Under the pieces are notes generated by a model. The model saw only the letters and a list, made by a program, of their open reading frames with translations. It ran no database searches and was not told the origin of the DNA. The position numbers and the translations under genes were made by a program. From Hemicordylus capensis (taxonomy: Eukaryota; Chordata; Lepidosauria; Squamata; Cordylidae), in NCBI RefSeq assembly GCF_027244095.1, contig NC_069661.1:13712001-13776000 (forward strand): a DNA stretch of 64,000 nucleotides, in the 5' to 3' direction. Below are positions 1 through 11,289 of the stretch, piece by piece (the first letter of the stretch is position 1; each line of letters begins with the position of its first letter).

Positions 1-105
1 TCCAGCAGTTGTTGGACTACAACTTCTATCATTGCCAGATACAGTTGTGATGGAGGATGATGGGTAGTGTAGTCCAACTGTAGTGGAGAACCTCAAATTG
101 GCCAC
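1..105. mobile_element. Partial small hAT-like palindromic MITE
   Basis: The sequence reads as two facing arms. The first has the words TTGTTGGACTACAACTTC, and the second has a GATGATGGG...GTAGTCCAAC stretch that is its approximate reverse complement. The same facing words recur in the copies near 12475, 21825, 42855 and 46012, one of which (42855) has a perfect 8-bp target duplication, so the hAT assignment is borrowed from that copy. The left edge is cut by the window. Confidence 0.45.
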
Positions 106-1060
106 GCTTAGTATGGCTTGTCTCGAACTTCTGTCATCCTCCATTAATGCATGTAGTCCTTGCACAGAACCTCTGCAGTATTTTGACCTTTATGCCGCCT
201 ACCTCAATTCAGGGCATCACTGACACATTAACCACATCTAGCATTTTTGCTGTAATGTCATTTTTTAAAGCTTTCTTTAAAGTTCCCTATTGCTAACATG
301 CCAAGTATAGATGTAAGACTGTCCACTCCTCCAGACCAGAATATAGAGGCATATATGGGAACTTTGACATATATTTCTTAACCTCTTGCAGTTGCGGTGA
401 GGGGAGAGGAACTGGAAAAGGCTTTCTGTTTCAGGCTTGCTGAATCAGCATCAGTGAAAGGCTGTGTTGTGACAGATCTGTAGCGTGTTGTGGCTTTGAT
501 CTTGTGAAGGCCCCCTAAAGCAGTAATGGGGCAGAGGATGGAGCAAATATTTTGCCTGCAGGAAATGTTGCCAGGTAAATGAAAAGATATGAGTTTTTTT
601 CTTGGCAGTAATCTTGAGACTGTAATTAGCACTGCAACATTCTGAAACAGCCTCTCTGGAAGAGCTGGGGGAGCAAAGAGCCTAATGAGGCTTGTAAAAG
701 ATCTTTGATGACTTCCGTGCTGATGCCTCATTTGTGGCCTTTAGGAAGGAAGCTCTTTTTTAGCTGTGCATGTGATCTCTGGTGTGTGTCCCCAACTTTC
801 CTCTGGAGCATCATGAGTTGAAGATAGGAAAGTGGTGGGTGACAGAGTTGCATCCAATCATTCAGGTGACCTTGTGAGTGGGTTTTGATCACATTAGGCT
901 TGACTGGTCAAAGGGAATTTTCCGTCTCTTGGTGTAAAAGGGGATCTACCACCCTTCTTTCCTTTTTTTCAAAATAAAGGCTGCTTTATATGACCAGCCC
1001 CCCACCCCAAGTCCTGCTATGCTGCCTCATTGTGGCGGGTGTGTGTGTGTTCCTGGGAGT
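106..1060. other. Intronic sequence, nothing recognised
   Basis: No exon-like segment with splice sites and no recognised repeat. Short open frames here lack coding character. Given the exon order downstream, this is most likely intron of FAM47E. Confidence 0.5.
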
Positions 1061-3047
1061 GATGAGCGAAGTACGCCGGGAGGTATGCTCCCAGTAGGGT
1101 CACCCAAAGCGTGAAGGTCATCCCAGATGCCCAGCTAAATGAAGCAGGCACCTATATTGGACAGCAGTGATATAGGAAGGTGCTTGAGGTGGACAATCGC
1201 TTCAGTGACAACGACAAAGGCATCATTTCATACTGCACGGGAGAAGGCAATGGTAAACCACTCCTGTATTTTACCAAGAAAACCACATGGATAGATAAAA
1301 TAGAATGTTTATTGATGTAGTGCCAGATGATGGGCCCCTCAGGTTGGATGGTACTCAACATGCTACTGAGGAAGAGCTGAGGATCTCTCAGATACCGATG
1401 GTGTTTATGACATCGTTAGATTAAAGCCTTTTTGATGTCTTGTGGCTGATGTTGCCATGTGGGAAAAGAAAATCCAAATCTGCAAAGACAGAATTACAGT
1501 GGGAACGTGGAACGTAAGGAGCATGAATATGGATAAGCTCAACACAGTGAAAAATGAAATGAATTGACTACAGATTGACATCTTGGGCATCAGTGAATTA
1601 AAATGGACTGGAACAGGACACTTTCCGTCAGAAAATCATACCATTTACTACTCAGGACACGAAAAACAAAGAAGGAACGGTGTTGCTTTCATATTCAGGA
1701 AGGATATAGCAATGACAGTACTTGGATACAATGTGATCAGTGCCTGAATAATATCAATTAGATTTCATGGACAATCCTTTAACATGACAGTTTTTCAAAT
1801 CTATGCCCCAATGACTGAAGCAGAAGAAGAGGAAGTTGATGAGTTTTATGCTCAGGTTCAGTCTGAAATTGACAGAACATGCAAGCAAGATACGTTGCTG
1901 GTGGTGACTGGAATGCCAAAGTTGGAAATGGTAAGGAGGAAAATACAGTCGGACTGTATGACCTAGGAAACAGAAATAAGCAGGAGAATGACTTCTTAGT
2001 TTCTGCCAAGCCAATGATCTCTTCATTGCTAACACATTCTTCAAACAACCAAAACGGCGCCTATACATATGGACATCACCAGATGGAGTACACAGAAATC
2101 AAACTGATTACATTATTGGTGCAAGGAGGTGGAAGAGCTCAGTTATAACAGCAAGACATGGTCAGGGGCCGATTGTGGAACAGATCACGAACTGCTCATG
2201 TGCAAGTTCCAAGTCAAGCTAAAGTGGAAAAACAAAGCTATCCAGTTTCCACAATATGATCATGAGAATGTACCCACAATTTTCAAGGAGAATATCAGGA
2301 CCTGCTTTGAAGCTCTGAACTTCATTGATAGGGAACCAGGGGAACTGTGGAATGAAATCAAAGAAGTTGTTAAGGATGAATGTGAAAAGAGACTGCCAAA
2401 GACCAAGAAACAGAAGAAAGCAAAATGGATGTCAAAACAGACAGTGGAAATTGCCAAGAAGAGGATAGAAGCCAAAGTCAAGAAAGATAAAGGCCTCAGG
2501 AAGGAAGTTAATAGGGAATTTCATAAAATTGTTAGAAGAGACAAGGAGCAGTACTACAGTGACAACTGTAAAGACCTTGAGGATGGAAACAGACATGGAA
2601 AAACAAGGGAAGTTTCCCAAAAGATCTCTGAACTCAGAAGGAGGTTCCAACCTCAAACTGGTATGTTAAGGGATGCCAAAGGACAGATAGTAACTGATTT
2701 AGAGAAGATCAAACAGAGATGGAAGGAGTATACTGAAAATCTGTACAGCAGGGATGTCAACATCCAAGAGACTCTAGAAGATATTCCCTACTTGGAAGAA
2801 CCTCTAGTATGGGAAGATGAAGTTAGATCAGCACTCTGGTCATTACCAAGTCGGAAGGCTGCAGGAATTGATGGGATAGCTCTAGAAATATGGCAGGCAA
2901 CAGAAAACGAATCAGTCAAGGCTCTGACCAAACTATGCCAGGAAATTTGGAGAATGACACAGTGGCCAACAGATTGGAAGAGGTCAGTCTACATACCCAT
3001 AGCAAAGAAAGGAGACTTAACAGATTTGCAAACCATCACACTCCACC
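1061..3047 (+). mobile_element. BovB (RTE clade) LINE, 3' part missing
   Basis: The 5' part (about 1090-1370) carries the block that Sauria SINEs share with BovB (ATATAGGAAGGTGCT, CCTGTATTTTACCAAG). An apurinic-type endonuclease follows, recognisable by GTWNVRSMNMDKLNTVKNE, LQIDILGISELKWTGTG, MTVFQIYAPMTEAEEEE and DWNAKVG. The SGADCGTDHELL block and a long basic linker (2129-2880) lead into the start of the reverse transcriptase (SRKAAGIDGIALEIWQA, TQWPTDWKRSVYIPIAKKGD). The endonuclease has at least two in-frame stops (near 1565 and 1745) and a frame change around 1910-2130, so it is dead. Homology stops near 3047, before the catalytic RT motifs, where a DIRS fragment begins. Losing the 3' rather than the 5' part is unlike ordinary LINE truncation and points to a later rearrangement or insertion. 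Confidence 0.85.
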
Positions 3048-3656
3048 AGAGCTTATGCAGCGTCGGCGGCGCATCTGTCAGGCATTGGATTCCAGGACAT
3101 TTGTTTGGCAGCCACATGGGCTTCTCATCAGACATTTGTCAAACATTATGCTGTGGACATAAGACTTGCAGCAGCGGCAAATTTCGGGTGAGCAGTGCTG
3201 AAGAGAGTCCTACCATAGCCTCATGCACCCTCCTCCATACTCTACAGCTTGTGATTCATCCAGTCCTTATGGATGTTGGAACCACTAGCAGATAAACAGG
3301 TTGCTTACCTGTAACGAGTGATCTGGTAGTGGTTCCACACGTTCATAAGACCCGCCCTTCCGTCCCCGCTGTACGTATTGCTACAATCTAGAAAGTGCTA
3401 CGGTGCATACCAATAGAAAGGTCTTCTTTGAGTGCCAGTCATCCTCAGTTGAGCAAGTCGGCTTATCACCAAGAAACTGAGGAAAGGGGATGCCTAACCA
3501 CCGTTTAAGAGTACTGCAGCCACGCGCTGCTGGTGGTTGGGCATCGCAAGGAGCTAAAGAATTCCATCCGAAGTGTGGTCTGCACAGGCGCAGAACCCAG
3601 TCCTTATGAATGTGTGGAACCACTACCAGATCACTCGTTACAGGTAAGCAACCTGT
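3048..3656 (+). mobile_element. Fragment of a DIRS element: tyrosine recombinase tail plus terminal repeats (fossil)
   Basis: Between about 3055 and 3240 one frame resembles the C-terminal end of a DIRS tyrosine recombinase, including a TFVKHYAVD segment around the likely nucleophile tyrosine; the comparable part of the element at 58-64 kb reads TFTHHYKMD. A complementary region follows: about 45 bp from 3295 (GGTTGCTTACCTGTAACGAG) is the reverse complement of 3610-3656, and 3257-3293 resembles 3597-3634 in direct orientation. This is the internal-complementary-region plus terminal-repeat layout of DIRS elements. Only the 3' end of the element is present and it is broken. It belongs to a different family from the 58-kb copy, since the terminal repeats differ. 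Confidence 0.7.
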
Positions 3657-3795
3657 TTTTCAGCTCTTGTACAATTAGTGTACACGTACACAAGTACAGA
3701 ACTGTACACTACATAACATACCCAGATTCATTTTTTAAAATGAACTCAGGTACAGTCATTCACAGACAAACATGTACAAGTGTACAGACAACTGC
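3657..3795. repeat. Dispersed repeat, related to 25545-25740 in inverted orientation
   Basis: The words GTACAGTCATTCACAGACAA and ACATGTACAAGTGTAC occur here; their reverse complements are recognisable around 25585-25620 with changes. Family unknown. Confidence 0.45.
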
Positions 3796-3799
3796 AGTA

Positions 3800-4300
3800 T
3801 AATGCCTGAATAGGGTTTCTAACTATCCCCTGCTAACTGAGCAAAGAGGGCACCCTTTAAAAGTGGTGATTGAGCAGGGGGAGAGCAATTGGCCCTATCC
3901 AGCCCCAACACAGCATTCCTCCAGTGACTGCTGCTGGTGTCTATCTTATGTTTCTTTTTAGATTGTGAGCCCTTTGGGGACAGGGTTCCATCTTATTCAT
4001 TTGTTATTTCTCTGTGTAAACCACCCTGAGCCATTTTTGGAAGGGCAGTATAGAAATTGAATGAATGAATGAATGAATTTCTCTATGTATTTATATATTT
4101 CTTTTTATTTATTTTATTTCTCTATGTAAACTGCTTTGGAAACTTTTGTTGAAAAGTGGTATATAAATATCTGTCATATTGTTGTATTGTTGTTGCTTCT
4201 GAGCCCTTCAGGGACAGGGATCCATCTTATTTATTTATTTTTATTTCTCTATGTAAACCGCTTTGGAAGCGATATATAAATATTTGTTGTTGTTGTTGAA
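3800..4300 (+). repeat. SINE-like repeats with L2-type 3' tail
   Basis: The stretch 3800-4080 (GCAGGGGGAGAGCAATTGGC, GATTGTGAGCCCTTTGGGGA, AAACCACCCTGAGCCATTTT, ending in (GAAT)n) matches, in the opposite orientation, the insert at 29749-29998. Two more partial tails follow (4081-4190 and 4190-4300, the latter ending in (TTG)n). The tail resembles the L2 LINE 3' end, which suggests L2 mobilisation. I cannot give a family name. Confidence 0.6.
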
Positions 4301-4309
4301 TGCAGAGGT

Positions 4310-4960
4310 TCCATTTAGTCATCATGGCTAATAGTCATAGATAAACTTGTCCTCTATCATTTGTCTAATTTCCTTTTAAAGTCATCTAGACTTTAAAAGC
4401 AACTTGCCATTTTTTTCCATCTAGACACTAGAACCAGGGGTCATCCCATTAAATTGGTTGCCAGGAAATCTAGAACCAACAAATGGAAGTACTTTTTCAC
4501 ACAATGCATAATCAACTTGTGGAATTCTCTGCCACGAGATGTGGTGACAGCCAACAACCTGGATGGCTTTAAGAGGGGTTTGGATAACTTTATGGAGGAG
4601 AGGTCTATCATTGGCTACTAGTTGGAGGGCTAAAGGCCACCTCCAGCCTCAAAGGCAGGATGCCTCTGAGTACCAGTTTCAGGGGAGTAATAGCAGGAGA
4701 AAGGGCATGCTCTCAACTCCTGCCTGTGGCTTCCTGCAGCATCTGGTGGGCCACTGTGCGAAACAGGATGCTGGACAAAATGGGCCTTTGGCCTGATCCA
4801 GCAGGGCTGTTCTTATGTTTATGTTCTTATCTAAGCTAGTTGCCGTCAGCACATCTTGTGGCAGTGAGTTCCATAAATTAAGTATGCATTGTGTGGAGAA
4901 GACCTTTTTTGGTGTGTCTACTGCCAATCAATGTCATCAGATGAATCCTTGGATCATGCA
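4310..4960 (-). mobile_element. Old CR1 3' fragment, split by a second CR1
   Basis: Pieces at about 4310-4400 and 4833-4935 match the CR1 3' region on the minus strand (compare 57260-57380). They are interrupted by a CR1 3' end on the + strand (4424-4832), so an older minus-strand copy was the landing site for a younger plus-strand one. Confidence 0.6.
4424..4832 (+). mobile_element. CR1 LINE, 3' end only, inserted into an older CR1
   Basis: Contains the end of CR1 ORF2 (text for NSLPRDVVTANNLDGFKRGL at 4520-4580) and the 3' UTR, ending at GGCTGTTCTTATGTTTATGTTCTTAT, the short TTCTTATG-type repeat with which CR1 elements end. It is 5' truncated, as is usual for CR1. Confidence 0.85.
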
Positions 4961-4964
4961 AGAG

Positions 4965-5250
4965 CAGGGGCGTAACCACCATTGAGCGACTGGGTTAAAA
5001 AAAACCTGGGCTGCAGCCCCTCAGAGGCCACGCCTCGCGGCCCCGACAGCCCCCCCATAGCTGACATCAGACATGCGGGGGCAAGGTTAGTCCATTTGGG
5101 AGCTAGAGACCACGCCCCCGCGTCCGACGTCAGACGCGGGGGGCATGGCTAACTGCCCGCGTCTGTCATCAGATGTAGGAGTCGGGGCGAGGGGGCCGCA
5201 GTGGTGGCTGGACATGGGCCGCTGCTGGCCTCCCTCCACTGGTGTGCAAG
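4965..5250. repeat. GC-rich repeat, possibly hAT-derived
   Basis: Starts CAGGGGCGTAACCACC, close to the CAGGGGTGTAGC terminus of the hAT element at 33636. It contains facing GC-rich words (GACATCAGACATGCGGGG and CGTCCGACGTCAGACGCGGG). No second terminus was found, so the assignment is weak. Confidence 0.3.
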
Positions 5251-6559
5251 AGGGAGAAATATGTCCCTCTACCCACTTTCTTCACATTAGACGTAATTTC
5301 ATAAATTTCTATCTTGCCTCCCTTAGTTGTAAATTGTGTCTTGAAAGCATTATGAGAAAAACAGAAAGTTCAAGAAAGCCCTGACATGAGAGTTGCCATG
5401 CCCCCTGGAATTTCAGTTTTCACCCAGGTTGCTTAGCGCACCCAGATTCGCCTGGATTTCAGCTTTCATTAAAAAAAAAAAAGGGGGGGGAGCTAGGTTC
5501 TAGCCCTTATAGAAGCAGAATTATGGAGCAAAATGTGCAGTCACTATTCTGCTCAAAATTTATTTTCAAGCCAATTTACATGATATGCAAATTAGGCACT
5601 CGGATTTGGAAAGCCAGAATATGTCAACCCTACCTTTGAGCATTTGTGGGGGAGAAAACACAGTAGAAGTGCATTTACCCCTACACTCTCGAATGGCAGT
5701 AGTTTATCAGCAATCAAATGCTTCTGTCATGTAGTATCCACGCTACCAATGCCCTGGAGAGTAAATGTTGTTCAGTTCTGTACTCCCACATCTACTGAGA
5801 TGAAGTACTTTATTGCAGAAGTTACTGCTGGAATAAAACTATTGCTATTGGAGAGGAGCAAATATGAACACAGCCTTAGCTGGCCACACAGACAGCACAG
5901 AAGTGAAGTGAAGTACTGCAGCTTGAGACTGTATGTACAAGTCCCAAAAGACTGCAGTCTTGTGCCCACACTTGGTTCATGGAGCTTAAAGATGAGTAAA
6001 CTGAGACCTGGGTAGGGCTGCTTGTATGGAGCGCCAGGATTGGGCCTGATCCTGGCACTGCCTTGCCTGGTAACCCGAGTCTGTTACTTGGGTTTTTACT
6101 GGGGTTGAAGGGTGTGAGCGTGCTCTTTTACCCCAGTCCCCAGTTGTGTGCATGCTCCGGGCACCATGCTCCTAGCACGGTGCATTGTGGGATGCCGGAG
6201 GACTTCCTCCTCCAGCTCCCGGCTCTGCCACTCACTGTGGCTTGGCTCAGCTTGTGTGCCGTGGAGAGTAGCAGAGTTGTAAGGAAGAGTGATTGTGTGT
6301 GGGGAAATTGGGAGGAGCCTGTTTCCCACCCTCCCACCCCAACAAAGTCATGTGCATGACCTCCAAGATTTGTAACTGAGCTACATGACAATTGTTCCCA
6401 ACTGCATTGGAATCGGAGACCAGCCAGCCCTCCCCCTAGCCCCATCTGCAGAAAAACACTGTTCCCTGCTAGTTTTCTAGAAACCTCTTCCCTAGACAGT
6501 GTTTGGCAATGACAAACTGCTGCCTCCTTCATGGGTGTGTGCTTGGCTTATATTTCTAG
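5251..6559. other. Intron of FAM47E, no repeat recognised
   Basis: Apart from an A/G run near 5470, I see no element, exon or conserved motif here before the acceptor at 6559. Confidence 0.5.
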
Positions 6560-6736
6560 GGAGGTGAAAAGTATAACATCGATGAAGCCACTGTCATGAA
6601 ACTGTTTGACACCAGGTATGAATCGAAGTCCAAGACAGCAGCACCCATTAAAATTGTGGAGCTATACCATGTCCCAGCAGAACTAAGAGAGTGCCTGGGA
6701 AGGCCTGAGATTCAGGAAACTAAAAGTACTGTCAAG
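6560..6736 (+). CDS. FAM47E: FAM47E internal exon (59 codons)
   Basis: Acceptor TATTTCTAG ends at 6559 and a consensus donor GTAAGT begins at 6737. The 177-nt exon is phase 0 at both ends and translates without stops, starting GGEKYNIDEATVMKLFDTRY and including KIVELYHVPAELRECLGRPE. From memory of human FAM47E, these align with a segment of the type DIDEEFIMKQFDIDYETK and KLNQVPSELKKPVG. FAM47E is a poorly characterised family; human FAM47E has been linked to binding and stabilising the arginine methyltransferase PRMT5, and nothing visible here tests that. Position upstream of STBD1 in the same orientation supports orthology. The 5' exons are not in the window. Confidence 0.85.
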
Positions 6737-6836
6737 GTAAGTGGTCCAAAGCATGTCAACACAGAAAGTGGTATCAGTGGAGAAAATTGTGGCAAGAGGG
6801 GGCAGGTTTTGTGTGTTTTTACTTCCTAATCTTCCC

Positions 6837-7260
6837 CACAGGGTCTTGTTTCGTTGCCACCATATATTTAATATTTTAACATATAATAGCTGGCCTGGGC
6901 ATAGAGCATCTGCACCTCTAGTTCTCCCTCTTTCTCAGCCCCTCGTTCTCAGCCCTTCCCCCTCCTCCAATTTTTTTCTCTTTGTTCGGCTACCTGGCCA
7001 GCCGCTTTTTTTGGCCAGCCGCCTCTTTCTCCCCCCCCCCCCGCCACTACCGCTTTCTCTCCCCATCCTGCCGCTTTCTCTACCTGCCATGCCTGCCCAT
7101 TCGCTGGCCTGTCCATCGGCCTTATGTTCCCTGCCACACATGGGATTAGCGCCGGGTACATCTAAAATAATTTTCTATATCTATATCTATGCTCTATTAA
7201 TTAAAAAGAACTCTCTTTATGGGGTATTCAGCTTAGGTAACGTAGGAAGGTAGGCGTGAG
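6837..7260. other. Pyrimidine-rich intron segment
   Basis: C/T-rich low-complexity sequence with a 12-base C run near 7033. The GCGCCGGGTACATCTAAAAT phrase and the A/T-rich flanks look repeat-derived, but I cannot assign a family. Open frames here are compositional. Confidence 0.35.
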
Positions 7261-7552
7261 GGTACAAAGACATAATTTGCTTATTTCATGAAATAAGTTG
7301 AAATAATTGGCTTATTTCATGAAACAAAGATTTAGTAATTTACAGTTGCTGAGGTTTTCAGTTCTCTTGATTGGTTACAGAATGATCTATTTTATAGAAC
7401 AGTACACTTTCTTTCACTTCTGGCTTAAGCACTTATTTGAGCCTCAGTTTTACCATTCTTTCTTCCCAGAGCTTGTATATTAGAGTTACAATGGTATTTA
7501 TTTTTTTCAGAACCTTCCCTGAAGGTTCTTTCAGGTTGTAGCTCAGACACAC

Positions 7553-7606
<54 letters not shown>
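7553..7606. repeat. (AG)n microsatellite
   Basis: An uninterrupted run of AG dinucleotides of about 50 bp. A shorter (AG)n run lies at about 8186-8204. Confidence 0.95.
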
Positions 7607-7608
<2 letters not shown>

Positions 7609-8391
7609 AACTGACACTCTCTCGAACTGAATTATCCTGACTCTGTTTTCCCCTCCCCCACTGGGTTTCTGGACTCAGCTACTGGGCTTTAACCCCCTCT
7701 TATCCAAACAACTTTAACTATTTACACTCCCATCTTATTTCATCACAAAGATACATTAGGGGGACTTGGTCTGCAAATGATTATGCATGGAAAACCACCA
7801 TTAACAGATGGAAATAATGTATACTGCCCTGCTGCACAAATCTAGCTTGTGAGCATCCGTCCAGACGTTTTGTCTTAAATGACAAACAAAGATGCTACTC
7901 TATCTTCCTCACAGCAATCCCCTGCCATTTTGTCAAATCTAATACTAGAACAGCTAGAGGAAGGCTGTAAGATGGCTGGATAGCTCAAGATATGGTTGTG
8001 TGATGTTTCCCCACTTTCCAATTTCTGGTAGTGCTACTTGGCCTTGGTTTTCTTTGAAGGAGAGAGAACACTGAGAATTTAATGGCATTTGTGTAATATT
8101 GTTTTATTTAAAAATATACAAGCAGAGCATACACAAACACAGGCATTCTTATAAAGCAACAAATTTGCTACCCACCATGGATCCAGAGAGAGAGAGAGAG
8201 AGAGACCCTGAACTTTCAAGGTGCTTTCAGTCAACTCACAACCCCCGCACCCCTCTCTGTCTCTTCCAAACTGCAAATTCTCATTTCTATACACATATGC
8301 ACAGACCTTCCCACCCCACAAGCTGGAAGGGGCAGGGCACCACTTTTCCCAAGGTGTGATGGCTTCCTCCTTCAGAATACAAGAGAGTTCC
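7607..8391. other. Intron, nothing recognised
   Basis: No exon or repeat seen, apart from the short (AG)n at about 8186. Confidence 0.45.
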
Positions 8392-8678
8392 CCAGGGCGC
8401 TTTCCAGATTACCCCCTGCAACGGGGTCATGGCAAATCTCTGAAGTGTGCTTCCACACTTCTTGTGTTGTGACACTGCAGTCCCTACACTGACAGGAGGG
8501 TGCCTTTCATATTTCCAATGTCTTGTTTCGAATTTAATCGCTGTGATATAGTGCTATGACGTCGTATATCTGGCGCAAAGAAGTTGCTGTTTTTTCAGGT
8601 TGTTAGTTTTTGCAAGACTGCTCCCCGTGCTGTTTACATTTTGCTGCTGTTGTGTGGCAAATCTGGAAAGTGCCCAGG
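8392..8678. mobile_element. hAT-like MITE with CCAGGGCGCTTTCCAG ends
   Basis: Begins CCAGGGCGCTTTCCAGATTA and ends AATCTGGAAAGTGCCCAGG, whose reverse complement is CCTGGGCACTTTCCAG. Internal words (GAAGTGTGCTTCCACA, GTTAGTTTTTGCAAGACTGC) match, in reverse, the copy at 33779-34106. No convincing 8-bp target duplication remains, so the superfamily is inferred only from the terminal motif. Confidence 0.6.
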
Positions 8679-8883
8679 TATCAAAAGAGATCACTCCTCC
8701 CATGAAGAGCCATCAACTGGCCATCCATAACAAAGGAATAGTCAGCCAAGGAAGTTCTCTTTCACAAGCCTCATCAAAATGAAGTTCCCTGTTGTTATAC
8801 AGCTCATTTCAATGGGGGCTTATGCAGCAGAACTACTATGTGGGCTGTGCTCCATTGTCTTTTTCCCTCTTTGCTGCTCTGAA

Positions 8884-8965
8884 TGCAGGTTTCTCAAACC
8901 TGGCTCCCATGTGGTGTTGAACTACAACTTCCATCATCCCCAGCCACAATGCCTGAGGGCAGAGG
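8884..8965. mobile_element. Fragment of small hAT-like palindromic MITE
   Basis: CTCAAACCTGGCTCCC, TTGAACTACAACTTCCATCA and CCCCAGCCACAATG match one half of the family described at 42855-42990. Confidence 0.5.
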
Positions 8966-9628
8966 TGCACCTAGGTAATTTTGAAGCATAGACCTAAAGG
9001 CCATCGGAGGCCCCTTCACATGCACACATACATACACACGCACCGTGACAGACAGTATTTTTAACATGTGGGTGCTTGAGGGCACAAACAGCAACTATAT
9101 AAAACAGGTATGTTTATGTAAATATGCATTAGCAGAAACATTTCAACATGCAACTTAACATATTCCCATCCACATATTTCTTTTCCCACTCCCCCTCTGT
9201 CTCTAAAGCCAAGGTCACACTTGGCTGCCCAGCACAGTGGTTGGCCAGCGCCACCCAGGACAACTAAGGAGGATTTGGAGGCCCCCCAGGGGGTGTGGAG
9301 GCCCTGGACTTCTGGAAGGCCAGGGGCAAGAGTGCCTCTTCCTGAGGGTCAATAAGAAACTCTTATTTCAAAGTGTTGGGTGTGACAAAGCAGCTGCTAA
9401 GCTAATAGGCTAGATAAAGTTTACACTCGAACATGTAATTGCTAACCTGTTTAACCTCATTTTTTCTCCTCCTCCTCTTCTTTCTGTTCCCATCAATGTT
9501 CCTATCAGTATTTTTGGCAAATTAGCAACTTATCCATACTAGAGAAGCTACATGTTCTTCCTTCAATTTGTCACTTCATTCAAATTTCCATGAAAAATAA
9601 TATGTATAGAGAATAGATATAGAGATAT
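8966..9628. other. Intron, nothing clear
   Basis: Near 9250-9330 there is a GC-rich stretch (GGAGGCCCCCCAGGGGGTGT) that may be repeat-derived. No exon seen. Confidence 0.35.
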
Positions 9629-9745
9629 GGAACAGCCTTATACTGAATGAGACCAATGGTCCATTTAACCCAATAGTGTCAACCATAACTGGTAACTCTC
9701 CAGGGTTTTAGATGGAGCCTTTCCCGCCACTGCCACTGGTGTCCC
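9629..9745 (-). mobile_element. Tail of tRNA-type squamate SINE
   Basis: GCCTTATACTGAATGAGACC and CAATGGTCCATTTAACCCAA are the SINE tail shared with the copies at 42412, 50665 and 52957. The body is missing or decayed. Confidence 0.55.
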
Positions 9746-9789
9746 TTTAACTGGCTATCTTTTTAATATAAGGACTTCCATTTAGTGCT

Positions 9790-10260
9790 CTTGTTTATTT
9801 ATTTATTTATCACACTTTTATACCACCCCAAACTCGTGTCTCTGGGCGGTTCACAATGATAAAACAGGTAAAAACACATATAAAAACACATAAAAACAAT
9901 GAAAACTAACAATTTAAAAATCAATCACAGAATTAAAAACCTATACATTATCAAGAAGCTGAAAAAGCCTGAGTAGAAAGATGGGTTTAAATATATTTTT
10001 TAAATTGTCAGAGATGGGGAGGATCGTATCTCAGTAGGGAGCGCATTCCATAGTCCTGGGGCAGCAACCGAGAAGGCCCGTCTCTGTGTGGCCACCAGAC
10101 GAATTGGTGGCAACTGGAGACGGACCTCCACAGATGACCGCAGTGGACGGTGGGGCTCATAATGAAGAAGACGTTCTCTCAAATACCCAGGGCCTAAGCT
10201 GTTTAGGGCTTTATAAGTTATAACTAGCACTTTGTATTTTGCCTGGATTTTCCTTTTCCC
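9790..10260 (-). mobile_element. L2 LINE, 3' end
   Basis: On the minus strand the translation contains YKVLVITYKALNSLGPGYLR, ERLLHYEPHRPLRSS and RAFSVAAPGLWNALPTEIRS, the conserved C-terminus of L2 ORF2. A 3' UTR ending in ATTT-type repeats (TTATTTATTTAT at 9794, written on +) follows. It is 5' truncated. Confidence 0.8.
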
Positions 10261-11087
10261 TTTCATGCTGGCACTACTGGAAAATAATATTGACATCAGA
10301 GGGAAACTGAAAGCCACACAGCTCTCAAAGCCACTTCATATAATGACTCACTAAGGAAATTGCTCTCAGTAGGGTAGTGCAATGTATGTGTTGTGCTTGA
10401 AATAAGATCAACATGCTTCTGTGATTTCCGCAAAATGAGAGACATCCATAGGTCAAGTAGATTCTCTGATTATGCCAATCAGCTAGTTAAACATGCTTTT
10501 GTACTCTGCAAGATTCCTCTTCCGGAACAGGTTTGGAGCAAAGGTGAACAAAAACAGAATGGAATTATTTTTATTTTTTAAATTCATTTAAAAACTTATA
10601 AACTGCCCTTTCATTAAAAACTCCCAGGTTGTTTTTATTACAAGAATAATAAATTTTTTATCACAATTTTACCCCGAGAAAACTAAAATGTATTGCAATA
10701 CCACAAAACAATTCTAAATAATAGAAGAAATAAAAGAGGATAATAGGGCTGATAAAGCCAATATGAGCTTTTAAATTTATGTTGGCATTATTGGGTTTAT
10801 TATCCTCTTTTATAGTGGGTATGTGTAGCAAATAGCTGATTTAAGCCCAGCCTTTGTATTAAGGCAAACCCACTTGGGGGGTAAGGAAAATGCTGATTCA
10901 TTCCCTCCATGTTTGCTCAACAAAGACTGTTCCTTTAAAACCTAAAACTGTCCCTTTGGTAACCGCTACCATCATGCCCACTTTTTAACAGAGTTTAATC
11001 CCTCCCTGGTGTGGGTGAAATTCCAGGGAAACTCTCCTTTTACCAATGGGAAAAAATACAAAACCCCCTCCACGTGCAGCTTCCACA
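10261..11087. other. AT-rich intron, nothing recognised
   Basis: No exon or repeat assigned. An inverted word pair (GATAATAGGGCTGATAAAGC near 10739 and CATTATTGGGTTTATTATCC near 10787) suggests a degraded palindromic element. Confidence 0.35.
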
Positions 11088-11102
11088 TGGTGAGAGAACT
11101 TG

Positions 11103-11274
11103 TGAGGCAGCTAAGAATGCTAGACAACAGATGGTCAACCAGATTATGTAAACTGGAAACTGCTGATTAGGATGAGATAATATTGGATCTCTGTATATAT
11201 TACTATTATATCATATGTGTATTATTATGTATGCTTTAAATTTTGGCCTATGACCGTAAATAAACATGACTGAC
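11103..11274 (+). mobile_element. Short non-LTR insertion with 15-bp target duplication
   Basis: The 172-bp insert is flanked by identical 15-bp copies of TGGTGAGAGAACTTG at 11088-11102 and 11275-11289. It ends TGACCGTAAATAAACATGACTGAC, a LINE/SINE-like 3' end with an AATAAA word and a short TGAC repeat, so it reads as a target-primed retrotransposition product on the + strand. I cannot name the family. Confidence 0.7.
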
Positions 11275-11289
11275 TGGTGAGAGAACTTG

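Noticed and set aside
6741-7253. 170-codon + strand open frame overlapping the FAM47E exon end
   Set aside because: It lies in another frame, runs past a consensus donor, and is made of pyrimidine-rich low-complexity sequence.
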